Origin: 2-01-FULL-49-17 sp035549275
Lineage (GTDB): Bacteria; Patescibacteriota; Minisyncoccia; 2-02-FULL-40-12; GWA2-44-9
NCBI GenBank assembly: GCA_035549275.1
Contig: DASZRH010000030.1
Span: 1-64,000, forward strand
Reading direction: 5' to 3'
Length of the DNA: 64,000 bases
Numbering within the stretch: the first letter of the stretch is position 1; each line of letters opens with the position of its first letter. Made by a program: the position numbers and the translations under genes. Under the pieces are notes generated by a model. It saw only the letters and a list, made by a program, of their open reading frames with translations, had not been told where the DNA came from and ran no database searches. This document shows, piece by piece, positions 24,599 through 34,283 of this stretch.

Positions 24599-24813
24599 TT
24601 ACTCTCTATCGCCTCATTAATACGTTTATTCGAAACAGTCAAACTCCGCTCTTGGCGACTACCACCTGCAAATATTATCCCTCCTGCTCGCAGTACGCCG
24701 AGCTGGCGATTAAAGAGCGCGGGATATTCGTCGGTTCCTTGAAATCCATCTGGCGGATTATCCGGTGCAATCCCTGGAGCCGCGGCGGCATTGATTTTCC
24801 CTCACCCCAATGA
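24595..24813 (+). CDS. yidD: Membrane protein insertion efficiency factor YidD
   Basis: 72 aa with the family signature CKYYPSCSQYAELAI and RCNPWSRGGIDFPSP. Starts inside the rnpA stop (ATGA) and overlaps yidC by four bases. Acts with YidC at the inner membrane. Confidence 0.95.
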   Translation: MITLYRLINTFIRNSQTPLLATTTCKYYPSCSQYAELAIKERGIFVGSLKSIWRIIRCNPWSRGGIDFPSPQ

Positions 24814-25508
24814 TTACTGATTTTTTTCGAGAAGTACTGTATCGTCCTCTGTTCAATGTTCTCATTGGTATTACCAATGTCATTCCCGGCCATGACGTCG
24901 GATTGGCCATTATCTTTCTGACAATCCTCGTTCGGCTTATATTTTTGCCGCTTTCCATCCGCTCCCAGCGTTCTCAACGGGCACTGAACCAACTCAATCC
25001 GAAAATCCAAGAGCTGCGGGAGAAACACAAAAACGACCAAGTTGCTCAAGGCCAAGCGATTATGCAGTTGTACAAGGATAACAACGTCAGCATGGTTGCC
25101 GGCTGTTTGCCGATTCTGATTCAATTCCCCATTCTCCTGGCCCTCTATCGCGTCTTTATTGCCGGTTTGAGCGCCAGCAGTCTGTCGCTGCTCTATCCTT
25201 TTATCCATAACCCCGGAACCTTAAATACTGTGTTTCTAGGATTTTTAAGCATCGTCGGCAAGAGCCGTGTGCTCGCGGTGATAGCAGCGGCGCTGCAATT
25301 TATCCAGATACGCCAAAGTACGCGGCTGCTGGGCGGGTCTGGGAATAACCAACAAATGGCGGCTATCAACAGTCAGATGATGTATGTGATGCCGGCAATG
25401 GTGTTAATCATTGGCTGGAATTCTCCGGCCGGGCTCCTCTTGTATTGGGTTACAACGACGGTATGGGCCATGGGTGAGCAGTGGTATATCCGCCGGACCC
25501 TTTCATAG
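24810..25508 (+). CDS. yidC: Membrane protein insertase YidC (short Gram-positive type)
   Basis: 232 aa. It lacks the large periplasmic domain of proteobacterial YidC. TM1 contains the functional arginine in TILVRLIFLPLSI. The coiled cytoplasmic hairpin follows (LNPKIQELREKHKND), then the remaining TM helices, ending in NSPAGLLLYWVTTTVWAMGEQWYI. No lipobox signal peptide is evident. Inserts membrane proteins alone or with Sec. Confidence 0.96.
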   Translation: MITDFFREVLYRPLFNVLIGITNVIPGHDVGLAIIFLTILVRLIFLPLSIRSQRSQRALNQLNPKIQELREKHKNDQVAQGQAIMQLYKDNNVSMVAGCLPILIQFPILLALYRVFIAGLSASSLSLLYPFIHNPGTLNTVFLGFLSIVGKSRVLAVIAAALQFIQIRQSTRLLGGSGNNQQMAAINSQMMYVMPAMVLIIGWNSPAGLLLYWVTTTVWAMGEQWYIRRTLS

Positions 25509-25511
25509 CAT

Positions 25512-25997
25512 ATGGATCAAGACCATGTTACTCGTTTAATTAAAGAAGTCGTGGAGCGGACGATGAGCGTCCTAGGTGTTGAGCACCGAGCGGATGTTGT
25601 CTCGGAGAATCGTGATGGAAAAACAGTGCTCACTGTTTCAATTCAGGCACCGGAACACGGTCGTCTTTTGATTGGGAAAAACGGCCAGAATCTCCACGCA
25701 CTGGAACAGGTCCTGAAAGCCGTAGCTGCCAAGGATGCGACTGGCGCGTCGCTCGTTTCGGTGGACGTCAATGATTACAAAAAATCACGCGCGGAGCGCG
25801 TGATTCAGATTGCCCGCGAAGTTGTCGCCAGAGTCCGAGCGACGCGCCGGGCCGAAGCGCTGATGCCCATGTCTTCATACGAACGCCGCATTGTACATAC
25901 CGAGCTGGCGGCAATGTCCGATATTGCGACCGAAAGCGTGGGCCAGGAACCCCAGCGCCGGATTGTCATCAAGACCGTCGCCTCGTCCCTGAACTAG
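25512..25997 (+). CDS. jag: KH-R3H RNA-binding protein Jag/KhpB
   Basis: 161 aa. KH-like domain with LLIGKNGQNLHALEQVL (about 53-69) and R3H domain (about 95-160) with MSSYERRIVHTELA. The large N-terminal Jag domain is missing, leaving a short form. Last gene of the operon, ending 6 nt before the stop of a convergent gene. A 10-bp in-gene hairpin (25783-25805) falls in the KSRAERVI segment. Confidence 0.95.
   Translation: MDQDHVTRLIKEVVERTMSVLGVEHRADVVSENRDGKTVLTVSIQAPEHGRLLIGKNGQNLHALEQVLKAVAAKDATGASLVSVDVNDYKKSRAERVIQIAREVVARVRATRRAEALMPMSSYERRIVHTELAAMSDIATESVGQEPQRRIVIKTVASSLN
25783..25805. repeat. In-gene perfect hairpin, 10-bp arms
   Basis: AATCACGCGC, GGA loop, exact complement, within conserved codons of jag. 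Confidence 0.9.
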
Positions 25998-26003
25998 CTG
26001 TTT

Positions 26004-27083
26004 TTACTCCCCGCTTACCTTGATAGCGTATAAGCTGTGGTCGGATTGGTTTACGATAATCAGAAAATCCTGGAGATGAGACAGAAATACTCGTTCGCCG
26101 GAAATAATCACATTTGAAGAAATGGTTTGTGAAGCGCCGGTTGCCAGATCAAGCCGGGTAACCGAGGTTTCTCCTTTGGTGTCCACCAGGCAAAACGCCG
26201 CACCGCCGTTGAGGGTCGGCGCGCATAGCGCGGCATCAACGGAGAGAGGAAGATTTATTTGGCTTTTGTCGGTGAGATTGTAGCGGGCCAAGACCGGATA
26301 GCCATCTTTTTCGACCGAGTAGATAAAACCGGACCCATCAGGAATCCAGACTACACCCAAGCTTGTCTGGCCTTCCAATATTTTTGTTAAGTCTCCGTTA
26401 GTGGCCAGAAGGTATAGATCGCTGGTGCCGTCGGCATTGGGTACCGTCAGGGCAAGCGTGTCCGGATTCGGCCAGGCGATCGAAAAGCGATCAAGCCGGG
26501 TCTTTAAAATCGTCCGAGCATATTGGTCCCCCGGTGCGCCGGTGGTAATAATCGTTTCGTCGTTTATCTTTCTGACGGCGGCGATAGAACTGCCGTCGGG
26601 CGAAAAGGCCGCATCAAGAACATTGGTCCCCATGCTGAATGCGCGGCCGGTGCCGTAGCTGTAATATTTAAACTCGGTTGCTTTTGCGGTCGTGAAAATC
26701 GTCATCACCTGCTGGCGGTCAGGCGACCAAATGACGCGGCTTAGCTGCGGCAGAATCGCCGTCGAGATATTTGTGTTTTGCCGCGTCACAATATCAGCTT
26801 TGGTGGCAATGCCGGTATCGGCTTGGTAATAGAGAACGCTTTCGCTGGCAATATCACTGACCGGAGAGATCGTTTCTTTTTCAGAGAGCTGGAACAGTCC
26901 CTGGGGCACAATCGTCTGACCCGTCGAGCCGGCGAGGTTTTGGAACCGGTCCAAAATACTTCCCTTTTGGGCAGCGCCGGCGTCTGATTTTAATCCCGAT
27001 TGAATAAGGATATAGCCGGCCAAAAAAGAAAGCAGCGAAGCGGTTAAAATACTGAAAGCCAGAATTTGTTTTGGAATCTTCAT
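26004..27083 (-). CDS. Membrane-anchored beta-propeller-like protein
   Basis: 359 aa. N-terminal signal anchor (residues 8-28), then an extracytoplasmic domain of repeated beta strands with propeller-like phrases (RVIWSPDRQQVM, DAAFSPDGSSIAAV, GVVWIPDGSGFIYS), as in TolB/WD40-like folds. Last gene of the secretion operon, 3 nt after its neighbour, so probably a surface or periplasmic accessory of that apparatus. No catalytic motif. Specific function unknown. Confidence 0.75.
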   Translation of the reverse strand: MKIPKQILAFSILTASLLSFLAGYILIQSGLKSDAGAAQKGSILDRFQNLAGSTGQTIVPQGLFQLSEKETISPVSDIASESVLYYQADTGIATKADIVTRQNTNISTAILPQLSRVIWSPDRQQVMTIFTTAKATEFKYYSYGTGRAFSMGTNVLDAAFSPDGSSIAAVRKINDETIITTGAPGDQYARTILKTRLDRFSIAWPNPDTLALTVPNADGTSDLYLLATNGDLTKILEGQTSLGVVWIPDGSGFIYSVEKDGYPVLARYNLTDKSQINLPLSVDAALCAPTLNGGAAFCLVDTKGETSVTRLDLATGASQTISSNVIISGERVFLSHLQDFLIIVNQSDHSLYAIKVSGE

Positions 27084-27086
27084 AAA

Positions 27087-27590
27087 TTAAATTCTGCTGG
27101 CAATACCGGCGGTGTGAGCAATTTGTTCAGCTTTTGCCGCAATATGCTGAATGGTTTTGCTGCGCGACTTGATGAATGCGTACACTAACGCGATTAAGTC
27201 CAGTGGAAAGTCGCCGATAAACGGGACCGCGTCTATAACCAGCGATATATCCCAGAGAATTCGCGCTTCACGCATGGATTTTCGATATTTCCGGGTAAGA
27301 AAGAACAAAATAACGCTGATTCCCACATCTGCCACCCAGCATATCACGGTTACAATCAAACCAACGGCCGTGGCCGCAGCGGCAGTGCCGACCCAGGCCA
27401 AGGCCAGCTGGATAAGAATGAGGAAAAATGAAGCTATGAATACAAGCCAACCCATGCGTTTTATGGCGGGCTGGCTTTCGGCCGCGGCGGCATCCGCCGC
27501 AGCCTCCTGGGCCCGCAGCATCTCCAGTTGAGATTGCTGCCAGGTCTCCTGGTCATCAATCAATTGTGGGTCAGTGGATGCGTCAGCCAT
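27087..27590 (-). CDS. Small membrane protein of the secretion operon
   Basis: 167 aa. An Ala/Gln/Glu-rich N-terminal cytosolic part is followed by two or three hydrophobic segments (about 47-68, 72-96) and an amphipathic C-terminal half with another apolar stretch (about 117-140). ATG 27590 is 2 nt past the VirB4-like stop; an in-frame start 8 codons earlier overlaps that gene. No family recognised. Operon position suggests a structural part of the secretion channel. Confidence 0.7.
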   Translation of the reverse strand: MADASTDPQLIDDQETWQQSQLEMLRAQEAAADAAAAESQPAIKRMGWLVFIASFFLILIQLALAWVGTAAAATAVGLIVTVICWVADVGISVILFFLTRKYRKSMREARILWDISLVIDAVPFIGDFPLDLIALVYAFIKSRSKTIQHIAAKAEQIAHTAGIASRI

Positions 27591-27592
27591 GG

Positions 27593-29350
27593 CTATTTTT
27601 GTAATCCGGCCCATTCTTCCTTGGCCTTCTCAATCTCAAGGATCTGGCGCGGATCCGACGTGATGATCTGATCTTCGGCGTAGGATGCAACGACACGGAT
27701 ACCGATATGGTTCTGACCCAAGAAGAAGAGGCCAAAGCCAACGCGAGCCTCCAGAAGATAAAATTTCTCTGAATCGGTTAGATTGAACGTCTGCTGGACC
27801 ACGTCAATCGCGGCTGGTGACTGTTTCATCAGCATCTGAATCGAAGAGTTAGTCAAAATTGTCTTGCCTTGCGGACTGGCCAGGAAGTCTGGAATATCTT
27901 GAGAAATGGTCGTCAGACCGGCGTAATATTTACGGGCCCGTTTGGCGATATTGGAGAGGAAATTCGCTCCAATCTCATATTTCATGAGCCACCAGGCCTC
28001 ATCCACGATCAAGATGCGTTTTTTGAGAGTGCGGCGAACGGTAACCCAGATAAAGTTCAAAATCAGATACATCGCTAATGGCCGGAGCTCTTCTTCCATG
28101 TCTCGGATGCTGAACACGACGAGCTGATTGTCGAGTGGGACGTTGGTTGGCTGGTTTAGGAAACCGGAAAACGTGCCTTGGGTGTATTTTTTCAGCCGCG
28201 TCGCCATTGATTCGGCGCCCTGCAGCCCTTCGAGAATATTCTGAAGGTCGGAAAGAACCGGCGGCGAAGCGCGGGAAAAATCTGAATCTGGCGTAATGTC
28301 CTTGATAGCATACGTCTGGATTAGCGCTTCATCGAGGATCGCTTCTTCTTCCGGCGTCAGTTTCTCGAAGATAAGCTTTAAGAGGCCGGTTAAATCCAGA
28401 ATATGCGACTTGAACACGTCAGCCGGCGATTCCCCTTCTTTGGGTACCGGCAAATCAAACGGATTGATATGCTGATCGGAATTGACTGAAATTTTGACCG
28501 TGGAGCCGCCGACGGTATCGGAAAGATATTTGTACTCGTCTTCAGGATCAATGATCAGCACTTGGGTGCCGAAGATTAAGCTGCGGAGAATTTCCAATTT
28601 AACGGTGTAGCTCTTGCCGCCGCCGGATTTGCCGAACACGACGGCATTCGCGTTTTCCAAGTTAAAGCGGTCAAAGAGGACCAACGAGTTGTTGTGGGTA
28701 TTGATGCCGTACAAAATGCCGCTGTTGGAGGTCAAATCGAATGAAACAAACGGAAACAGCGAGGCCAGCGGTTCCGTGTTCAACGATGTGTGGACGGTCA
28801 GACGGTCGTCGTCGATCGGAAGCGTTGAATTAAACCCTTCCAGCATTCGGAATGTGGCCGGCTTGGCCATGACCAGCTGGTATTCCAGCAGGCCTTTGAG
28901 TTTGGCTTCGGTTTCATCCAAGTCCTTGATCGAGTTTTCGTAGATAGTGATATAGATGCCGAGCTCGAAGAATTTGTCGGTTCCCTGCTGGAGCTTGTCG
29001 CGCAGGGCTTCAATGTCCTGCATGGCGGTTTCCAGAATCGGATCCCGAACTTTGCCCTTAGCAGCTTCTTCCATCGCTTGGGCCTGGAGTCGAGCCAGCT
29101 GATCGCGGAGCTGCTTCAGGACCGTCACCGTGCTTTTTGGATGGACAAAGAATGAAATATCCAATACCCGATCCAGGTTAATGATCGGCGAGAACCAGCT
29201 GGTGTTTAGATACCGCGGATAGGTGGCCAAAAAAATGGTTCGGGCATACTTGGGCCCCAGCTGGAGATAGTTGCTGGAAACCGAAAGCGCCGCCGGAGCC
29301 AGCTGATCGCGGATATCAGGTGCAGATGGTTGGGTGGGAGTATTTGCCAT
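27593..29350 (-). CDS. VirB4/TraC-like ATPase of a type IV secretion-like system
   Basis: Cytoplasmic ATPase that powers pilus assembly or transport in conjugation machines. 585 aa. N-terminal VirB4 domain (LGPKYARTIFLATYPRYL, 32-48), coiled region about 85-155, Walker A GKSGGGKS (240-247), and Walker B ILIVDEAWW (446-454), followed by SNIAKRARKYYAGLTTISQD, the VirB4 C-terminal signature region. All ATPase residues are present. It follows a separate 214-aa TraC N-terminal-like protein by 7 nt. No relaxase or coupling protein is visible in the window, so DNA transfer is not established. Confidence 0.92.
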   Translation of the reverse strand: MANTPTQPSAPDIRDQLAPAALSVSSNYLQLGPKYARTIFLATYPRYLNTSWFSPIINLDRVLDISFFVHPKSTVTVLKQLRDQLARLQAQAMEEAAKGKVRDPILETAMQDIEALRDKLQQGTDKFFELGIYITIYENSIKDLDETEAKLKGLLEYQLVMAKPATFRMLEGFNSTLPIDDDRLTVHTSLNTEPLASLFPFVSFDLTSNSGILYGINTHNNSLVLFDRFNLENANAVVFGKSGGGKSYTVKLEILRSLIFGTQVLIIDPEDEYKYLSDTVGGSTVKISVNSDQHINPFDLPVPKEGESPADVFKSHILDLTGLLKLIFEKLTPEEEAILDEALIQTYAIKDITPDSDFSRASPPVLSDLQNILEGLQGAESMATRLKKYTQGTFSGFLNQPTNVPLDNQLVVFSIRDMEEELRPLAMYLILNFIWVTVRRTLKKRILIVDEAWWLMKYEIGANFLSNIAKRARKYYAGLTTISQDIPDFLASPQGKTILTNSSIQMLMKQSPAAIDVVQQTFNLTDSEKFYLLEARVGFGLFFLGQNHIGIRVVASYAEDQIITSDPRQILEIEKAKEEWAGLQK

Positions 29351-29357
29351 ATAAGAA

Positions 29358-30002
29358 TTAAACAGCGGGCTGCTCCGGCGGCGCTACGCGCCGTTCGCCG
29401 GGGTTGTACAGTCCATAGTACACGTCCATTAATTCGGCTTGTTCCAGCAACTTTACCTTCAAACCAAGACTGATCAAACCATCCATCACCAATTCGGTGC
29501 GCTGCATCAGCTGGACGCGGTATTTTTCCAACTCTTCGGGATTGATCCGCTTGATGACGCCGCCGGGATTAAAGATGCTCTGGAAACTTTTCAAAATACC
29601 GGACTTAGACGGTGTTTCGTAGATATAGAACGGGAGGACGACGTAAAATTTCTTGGACATGATATTGGAGAGTTCCAGCAATTCTTTGACGAACTTCGCA
29701 TATTCGACGGCTTGGATTTTCAGCAGCTCATTCTGGGTGTTGTCGGCCGCTGTATCTAAGGTTTTGATGTATTCATCCATATTCAACTGCCGCGAATTGA
29801 CGACGATCTGAAGCGGAAAATCAATCGAATTCAGAAAGTTCTGGAAATTGCCGAGAATGCCCATCTGCTCCCCTTCCGAGCGGAGCTCAAAGTTGATGGC
29901 CGAGACTTCAATGACGGCCCGAAGCGATCCGTTGGTCAGCAAGACCACGTTCCCTTGGATATCTGCGATCTCAACCAGATTTTTGGTGGAAAGATTAGCC
30001 AT
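29358..30002 (-). CDS. TraC N-terminal-like secretion protein
   Basis: 214 aa. NVVLLTNGSLRAVIEVSAIN and the following strand-rich region look like the N-terminal domain found in TraC-type proteins of CPR and Gram-positive secretion clusters. No ATPase motifs, so it is a partner, not a second motor. ATG 30002 opens the conserved part and overlaps the PrgI stop by 8 nt; upstream in-frame ATGs lie inside PrgI. Works next to the VirB4-like ATPase, 7 nt downstream. Confidence 0.75.
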   Translation of the reverse strand: MANLSTKNLVEIADIQGNVVLLTNGSLRAVIEVSAINFELRSEGEQMGILGNFQNFLNSIDFPLQIVVNSRQLNMDEYIKTLDTAADNTQNELLKIQAVEYAKFVKELLELSNIMSKKFYVVLPFYIYETPSKSGILKSFQSIFNPGGVIKRINPEELEKYRVQLMQRTELVMDGLISLGLKVKLLEQAELMDVYYGLYNPGERRVAPPEQPAV

Positions 30003-30315
30003 TGCGTTTGGTTTGGGTAAGGTAGTTGGGAGTCTGCTCTTCCGGCTGGAAAAGGTATTTCTTTTGGCCGAAGGTGAAGGCAATCGCATTGGCGACGTAG
30101 TTGATGAGCGGCATGTCGTCGATCTTCAAAAACGCGAACGCGAGCGATATGGCGGCGACGGGAATGGCGATCAAGATCGCCCAGATGCTGTGGCTGATGC
30201 TGAATATCAGAAACAGAACGGTCCCGCCGGCGGCAATCCACAAAAACTGTTTGAGCGTGAACGGCCCGACGATATTGATCTCCGTCTGGATGAATTGTGG
30301 AATCTGGAAACGCAT
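29995..30315 (-). CDS. PrgI-family membrane protein
   Basis: 106 aa. The start MRFQIPQFIQTEINIVGPFT is typical of PrgI, a small VirB3-like protein with two membrane helices (about 23-42 and 46-64). It couples to the VirB4-type ATPase in Gram-positive-style conjugation systems. Its ATG overlaps the stop of the large membrane protein by one base. Confidence 0.88.
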   Translation of the reverse strand: MRFQIPQFIQTEINIVGPFTLKQFLWIAAGGTVLFLIFSISHSIWAILIAIPVAAISLAFAFLKIDDMPLINYVANAIAFTFGQKKYLFQPEEQTPNYLTQTKRNG

Positions 30316-32735
30316 TAGGATTGATTTTTGTCTCTTAAGTTTACCACGTTATTCGGATTTATGGTTGCGGACGGCGGTTTGGGTGGCTTAATCGGGGTCA
30401 TCGGCTCAATCCGAGGGAAATATCGAGGTGCTACTCGCGTTGATGCTTGTGGCCCCTGCGGAGTTGAAGCACGGGGATTTGAATTTTGCTCTGTATTCTC
30501 TTCTTCATCTTCCTCCTCTTCCTCGATCGTGCTTTGAGTAATTTGAGAAGATCGTGGGACTACTGTGCCGGGCGGTTGGCCAGGAATCCCAAATCCGATC
30601 GGCTGTCTATATGTCCCCGATCCTCGTCCAGAACGTGCCTGCTGGTTCGGTGTCGATTGTTGGCTGCCGACCGCATTGACGGATTGTCTTTGTTGATTAG
30701 CGTTTGCTTGGTTCGGCTGATTGGTTTGGGCGAAGTTATTTTTGGGTGCCACACTTTCTAGAATTAACAACTTATCACTGTTGCCCTGCTCATTGAGGAT
30801 CTTTTCAAGATTGTCTCTTAGGTTTTTGCGGGTTTTATACGAGACGTTTGAGTCAGTGATCTTGTGTTTAAGGGATGCTTGGAACTCAAGTGTTTTCCAA
30901 AGGTCATCTGGCATTGCAGCGATATTCTTGGCTTCTGTATCAAGCGATTTTCTGATTGCACCTAATTTTGTCATCGCAACAGTTTTGGATCCAGTCTTGT
31001 ATATGGGTTGACCAGCGGCATCGGTAAGTGGTTTTCCTGTAGCGTCTTTTTCTGGTTCAGGCTGTTCAAGTATGTTGTTATTTTTCTTAAAGTCATAGAC
31101 GAGGTCAGGACGCAACTTGCCGAAATCCTCCAAAAACTTCTTTGTTTCAGGGGACTGGACGCCGCCCAGGATACTGGCTGCCTTGTTTAAATCCTCCTCT
31201 TTCAAACCAGCCGCCATCTTGGCATCCCCCGCTACATATCGGAGCATCTCTCGGCGCGCGGGCGTGAGTGTCGGATAGTTCAAAGAGTCATTGAGCGCAA
31301 TGGATTTAAGATTTTTGATGCCGTCAAACTTAGCGTCCTTTGCCGTCTTCACCAGATCGTTAATGGCATAGGGATTTCCGCGGAGCTGCCGCAGTGTTTC
31401 TTCAAACATTGTGCCATCCATACCACCCTTTTCGAGTAAAAGTTTTCGGTACGCATACCCCTCTGAACTGGCCGCAGATTTTGAAGCAAGCGTTCGAAGC
31501 TGGTTAATGTCAATGCGGCCAGTATTATAATCATTTTCTGCTTTTGAATAAGCGACTTTGGCGTTTTCAGTAAACTGTCTTTGGGTCCTGAATGGCCATT
31601 GGCCAGCCACAGCAGCCCTCTGGCGCTCAAGCCCCTCTTGTCCCCCGTAGATCTTATTAAGGTATTTATTCTGAAATCCTTGTTTCTGGAATTGTTCCCT
31701 TCTTTTATTGTAAGCATACTGATAAGAATCTAAGGAACCGCCGCCCGGAAGTGGTATTCTTTTAACTAGATTAGTAGCCCAGCCCACGCCTTTTTTGAAC
31801 GTATTGTCTCCGGTCCAGGCGGTTGTTAGTTGCATGGCCCAGACTGCGCCCATTACCAGCATGACAGCAGCGAAGATGTAGAAGAAAAGTAAGCTGAACG
31901 AAGCGCTGTTTGTGAGACCAGCAATAAGTCCTTTATCTAGAGCACTTTGAGAATCACTGGCGATCTTGAAACCGATTTGTTTTGTAATCTCGCCTCTTTG
32001 TGAAAGGAAAAAGAGGGTCAGGTACAAGAAAAAGAGATAAACCGGCAAGAACAGATTCCACCCAAAGAACATTCCCCACCAACGATAGAATTGTTTCTGT
32101 GTTCCCGGCAAAATATTCGCCATCCAGGCCAATGGTGAAATAATGAGGAGTCCCCAAATGACAAAGATGCGAATAACCGCAAAAAAGGTAGCCACCAAAA
32201 TGCTGAACAAAAACATCGCGCTGATCACGAGGCGCATAATGGCAGAGATTGCGCCAGCCGAAAAGACGTCAATGTCATAGATACTGCCGCTATCCCCCGG
32301 GGTCAATCCCACCAAACTTGTCGGACTCAAATATTGCCCGAGTTTATCAGCGGGATTGCCGATTGCTGCCAGAAATACATTCGTAAGCACTTGGCACGCA
32401 TCGATTACGAGCCCCCCCAATACCAGACTGAAATTAATGAGAACGGCGACGATAAGAAAACGGACAATCATTTTTTGAAATGAATATTTGGAAGAGTCAA
32501 AAATCGTTGCAAACGCCATCCAGATCAGCAACACGACAAACAGCATATTTGAAAAATTCCGGAGAATCGTCCAGGTGCCGGTAATCACGGGCATATCATT
32601 AAACGCCCGAAGATAAAGAGCGAAATTAAATACTCGAAGAACGACCGAAATGAGCTGAATAATAATACTATTCAGCGAAGTGATTAAGAATGTTATGACT
32701 GTCCCTAGGCTCGTAAGTGAACTAAAAATATCCAT
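30315..32735 (-). CDS. VirB6/TrbL-like large membrane protein
   Basis: 806 aa. The first 330 residues contain about seven or eight hydrophobic helices with long apolar runs, as expected of a VirB6-type channel component. The remaining 470 residues are soluble and mostly helical. They end in a Gln/Asn/Pro-rich tail with an acidic cluster (EEEEEDEEEN), likely disordered. The assignment rests on topology and on its place just before PrgI, TraC-N and VirB4. The C-terminal extension is larger than usual and could face the cytosol as a docking platform. Confidence 0.75.
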   Translation of the reverse strand: MDIFSSLTSLGTVITFLITSLNSIIIQLISVVLRVFNFALYLRAFNDMPVITGTWTILRNFSNMLFVVLLIWMAFATIFDSSKYSFQKMIVRFLIVAVLINFSLVLGGLVIDACQVLTNVFLAAIGNPADKLGQYLSPTSLVGLTPGDSGSIYDIDVFSAGAISAIMRLVISAMFLFSILVATFFAVIRIFVIWGLLIISPLAWMANILPGTQKQFYRWWGMFFGWNLFLPVYLFFLYLTLFFLSQRGEITKQIGFKIASDSQSALDKGLIAGLTNSASFSLLFFYIFAAVMLVMGAVWAMQLTTAWTGDNTFKKGVGWATNLVKRIPLPGGGSLDSYQYAYNKRREQFQKQGFQNKYLNKIYGGQEGLERQRAAVAGQWPFRTQRQFTENAKVAYSKAENDYNTGRIDINQLRTLASKSAASSEGYAYRKLLLEKGGMDGTMFEETLRQLRGNPYAINDLVKTAKDAKFDGIKNLKSIALNDSLNYPTLTPARREMLRYVAGDAKMAAGLKEEDLNKAASILGGVQSPETKKFLEDFGKLRPDLVYDFKKNNNILEQPEPEKDATGKPLTDAAGQPIYKTGSKTVAMTKLGAIRKSLDTEAKNIAAMPDDLWKTLEFQASLKHKITDSNVSYKTRKNLRDNLEKILNEQGNSDKLLILESVAPKNNFAQTNQPNQANANQQRQSVNAVGSQQSTPNQQARSGRGSGTYRQPIGFGIPGQPPGTVVPRSSQITQSTIEEEEEDEEENTEQNSNPRASTPQGPQASTRVAPRYFPRIEPMTPIKPPKPPSATINPNNVVNLRDKNQS

Positions 32736-32738
32736 AGA

Positions 32739-34283
32739 TTATGGGGTGGGTGTTGGGGTGCTGCAAGTTGCGTTTACGGCAGTGATGATCTCGGTTAGGG
32801 GGGTTAAGACATTGTTGCGGGCGGTATTCAAGTCATCGCGGTCTTGGGTAGTCATAATATGATCTGGATTCCCGAATACTCCGGTAATATCGTGATACGT
32901 AGCAAGCAGAAGATCAATTTGATGGAGGACGCTGTTGATCTGATCAGAATACTGGGTGCCAGTGGAATCATCTTTCTGGCCGCTTAAGAGGTCAGACATG
33001 TCCGAGAATGGATTAGGCCCGGTCAGGCCCGTATCCCCCATAGTGGCGGCGCTGCTGGAGAAATTGTAGCTGGCCAGTTGCTGATACGTTCTGGTGAGGA
33101 CGTTCAGAAAACCTGCCTGTGGCGCAGTGGCTGAACATACCGGCGCTGCCGGGTTATTTGGGTTAGTTCCCGTATCGGTTCCCGTATCGGGATAATTTAG
33201 GGTGCTGGTGCCCGCATCGCCGTCGCCGGCTAGGATATTGTCGCCGTCATTGGGATTCGATTGGTCAAGCAAGTGATTCAGAAGCTTCACAATTCCAGTG
33301 GAAATGAGCGTCCCTAATTCTTGAGTGTTGGCGAGCCAGCTAAATTCGGCATTGATGGTTGCGGCCGCATTATCAGCGATATAGCTGCCCGTGGTTTTGA
33401 TGGATTTATATACGATGCAACTGCCGGCAAAGCTGACTTGGCAACTGTCGGCCTTGCCGTTGCCGCTGATACCCGTGTATCCTTTTCCTGCCACAGCCTG
33501 ATTCACATCGGCCGACTGCGCTGCATTGCGCTGTTTTGTGGCTTCGTTGTAGGACAAAAGCAAAGCACCGTAGTAGTTGTTTTGCGGCTGGGCAAGGCGA
33601 GCAATGGCGTCCCAGCCGCCGGCGCCGGCAAAGTCCTGATCGAATTTAGCGGGATCAAATCCGGCTGGCATAGTACAGCCGATATCCGAAGCGAACGAAG
33701 TCAAGCTGTCGGTTCGGGTTTTTTGCGAACCGAGTGAGATTTTTTGGTTCGGACTTAAGCCAAATACTTTTTTCAGATCGTCGCCGAAATACGGACAGAG
33801 TTTCGAAGTGCTCAGCATTGCCCGAAAAACATTCTCGCCTCGATATTGGGCTTGATTTTGGAAATTATTCCAATCAGTAACAAACGATGCTCCCCCGTCG
33901 CGTCCGCGGGTCTGGATAATGGTGCTAATGTTGCCGCTTAAATTATCGAATATTTCTCGAGCAATACAGCGGGCAATAATGTCGGTGCGGGTAGTCTTAT
34001 CTGTAAAAGCGTCTGCAAATTTTTCGGAGTTACTATCATAGACCGGAACAGTCAATCCGATCCCGCCTATGCCCGTGAATAAGTTTGTTAATCTTTTCTC
34101 CAGGCCTCCAATTTTATTTGTGAGCCAAGGTGCAAGAGATGCCCCAACATAGCAACCCGTGAATTTGGTTGCGGTACTGACTACCACGTTTGCCGCTTGA
34201 GCTCGCGGAGTCTCAAAAGGAGAAAACATCGTATAGGCGATGGTTGCGATTGAAAGGCAGATTGAAATGAAGCGCCTGGTCAT
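32739..34283 (-). CDS. Secreted or periplasmic protein of the secretion operon
   Basis: 514 aa. Signal peptide about 1-31 (ending PRAQAANV). The mature part is Ser/Thr/Asn-rich with helical stretches, several cysteines, and a Thr/Pro linker with TGTDTGTNPNNPAAP (about 371-385). No family recognised. It overlaps the preceding gene by four bases and lies 3 nt before the VirB6-like gene. An external structural or pilus-base component is a reasonable guess. Confidence 0.75.
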   Translation of the reverse strand: MTRRFISICLSIATIAYTMFSPFETPRAQAANVVVSTATKFTGCYVGASLAPWLTNKIGGLEKRLTNLFTGIGGIGLTVPVYDSNSEKFADAFTDKTTRTDIIARCIAREIFDNLSGNISTIIQTRGRDGGASFVTDWNNFQNQAQYRGENVFRAMLSTSKLCPYFGDDLKKVFGLSPNQKISLGSQKTRTDSLTSFASDIGCTMPAGFDPAKFDQDFAGAGGWDAIARLAQPQNNYYGALLLSYNEATKQRNAAQSADVNQAVAGKGYTGISGNGKADSCQVSFAGSCIVYKSIKTTGSYIADNAAATINAEFSWLANTQELGTLISTGIVKLLNHLLDQSNPNDGDNILAGDGDAGTSTLNYPDTGTDTGTNPNNPAAPVCSATAPQAGFLNVLTRTYQQLASYNFSSSAATMGDTGLTGPNPFSDMSDLLSGQKDDSTGTQYSDQINSVLHQIDLLLATYHDITGVFGNPDHIMTTQDRDDLNTARNNVLTPLTEIITAVNATCSTPTPTP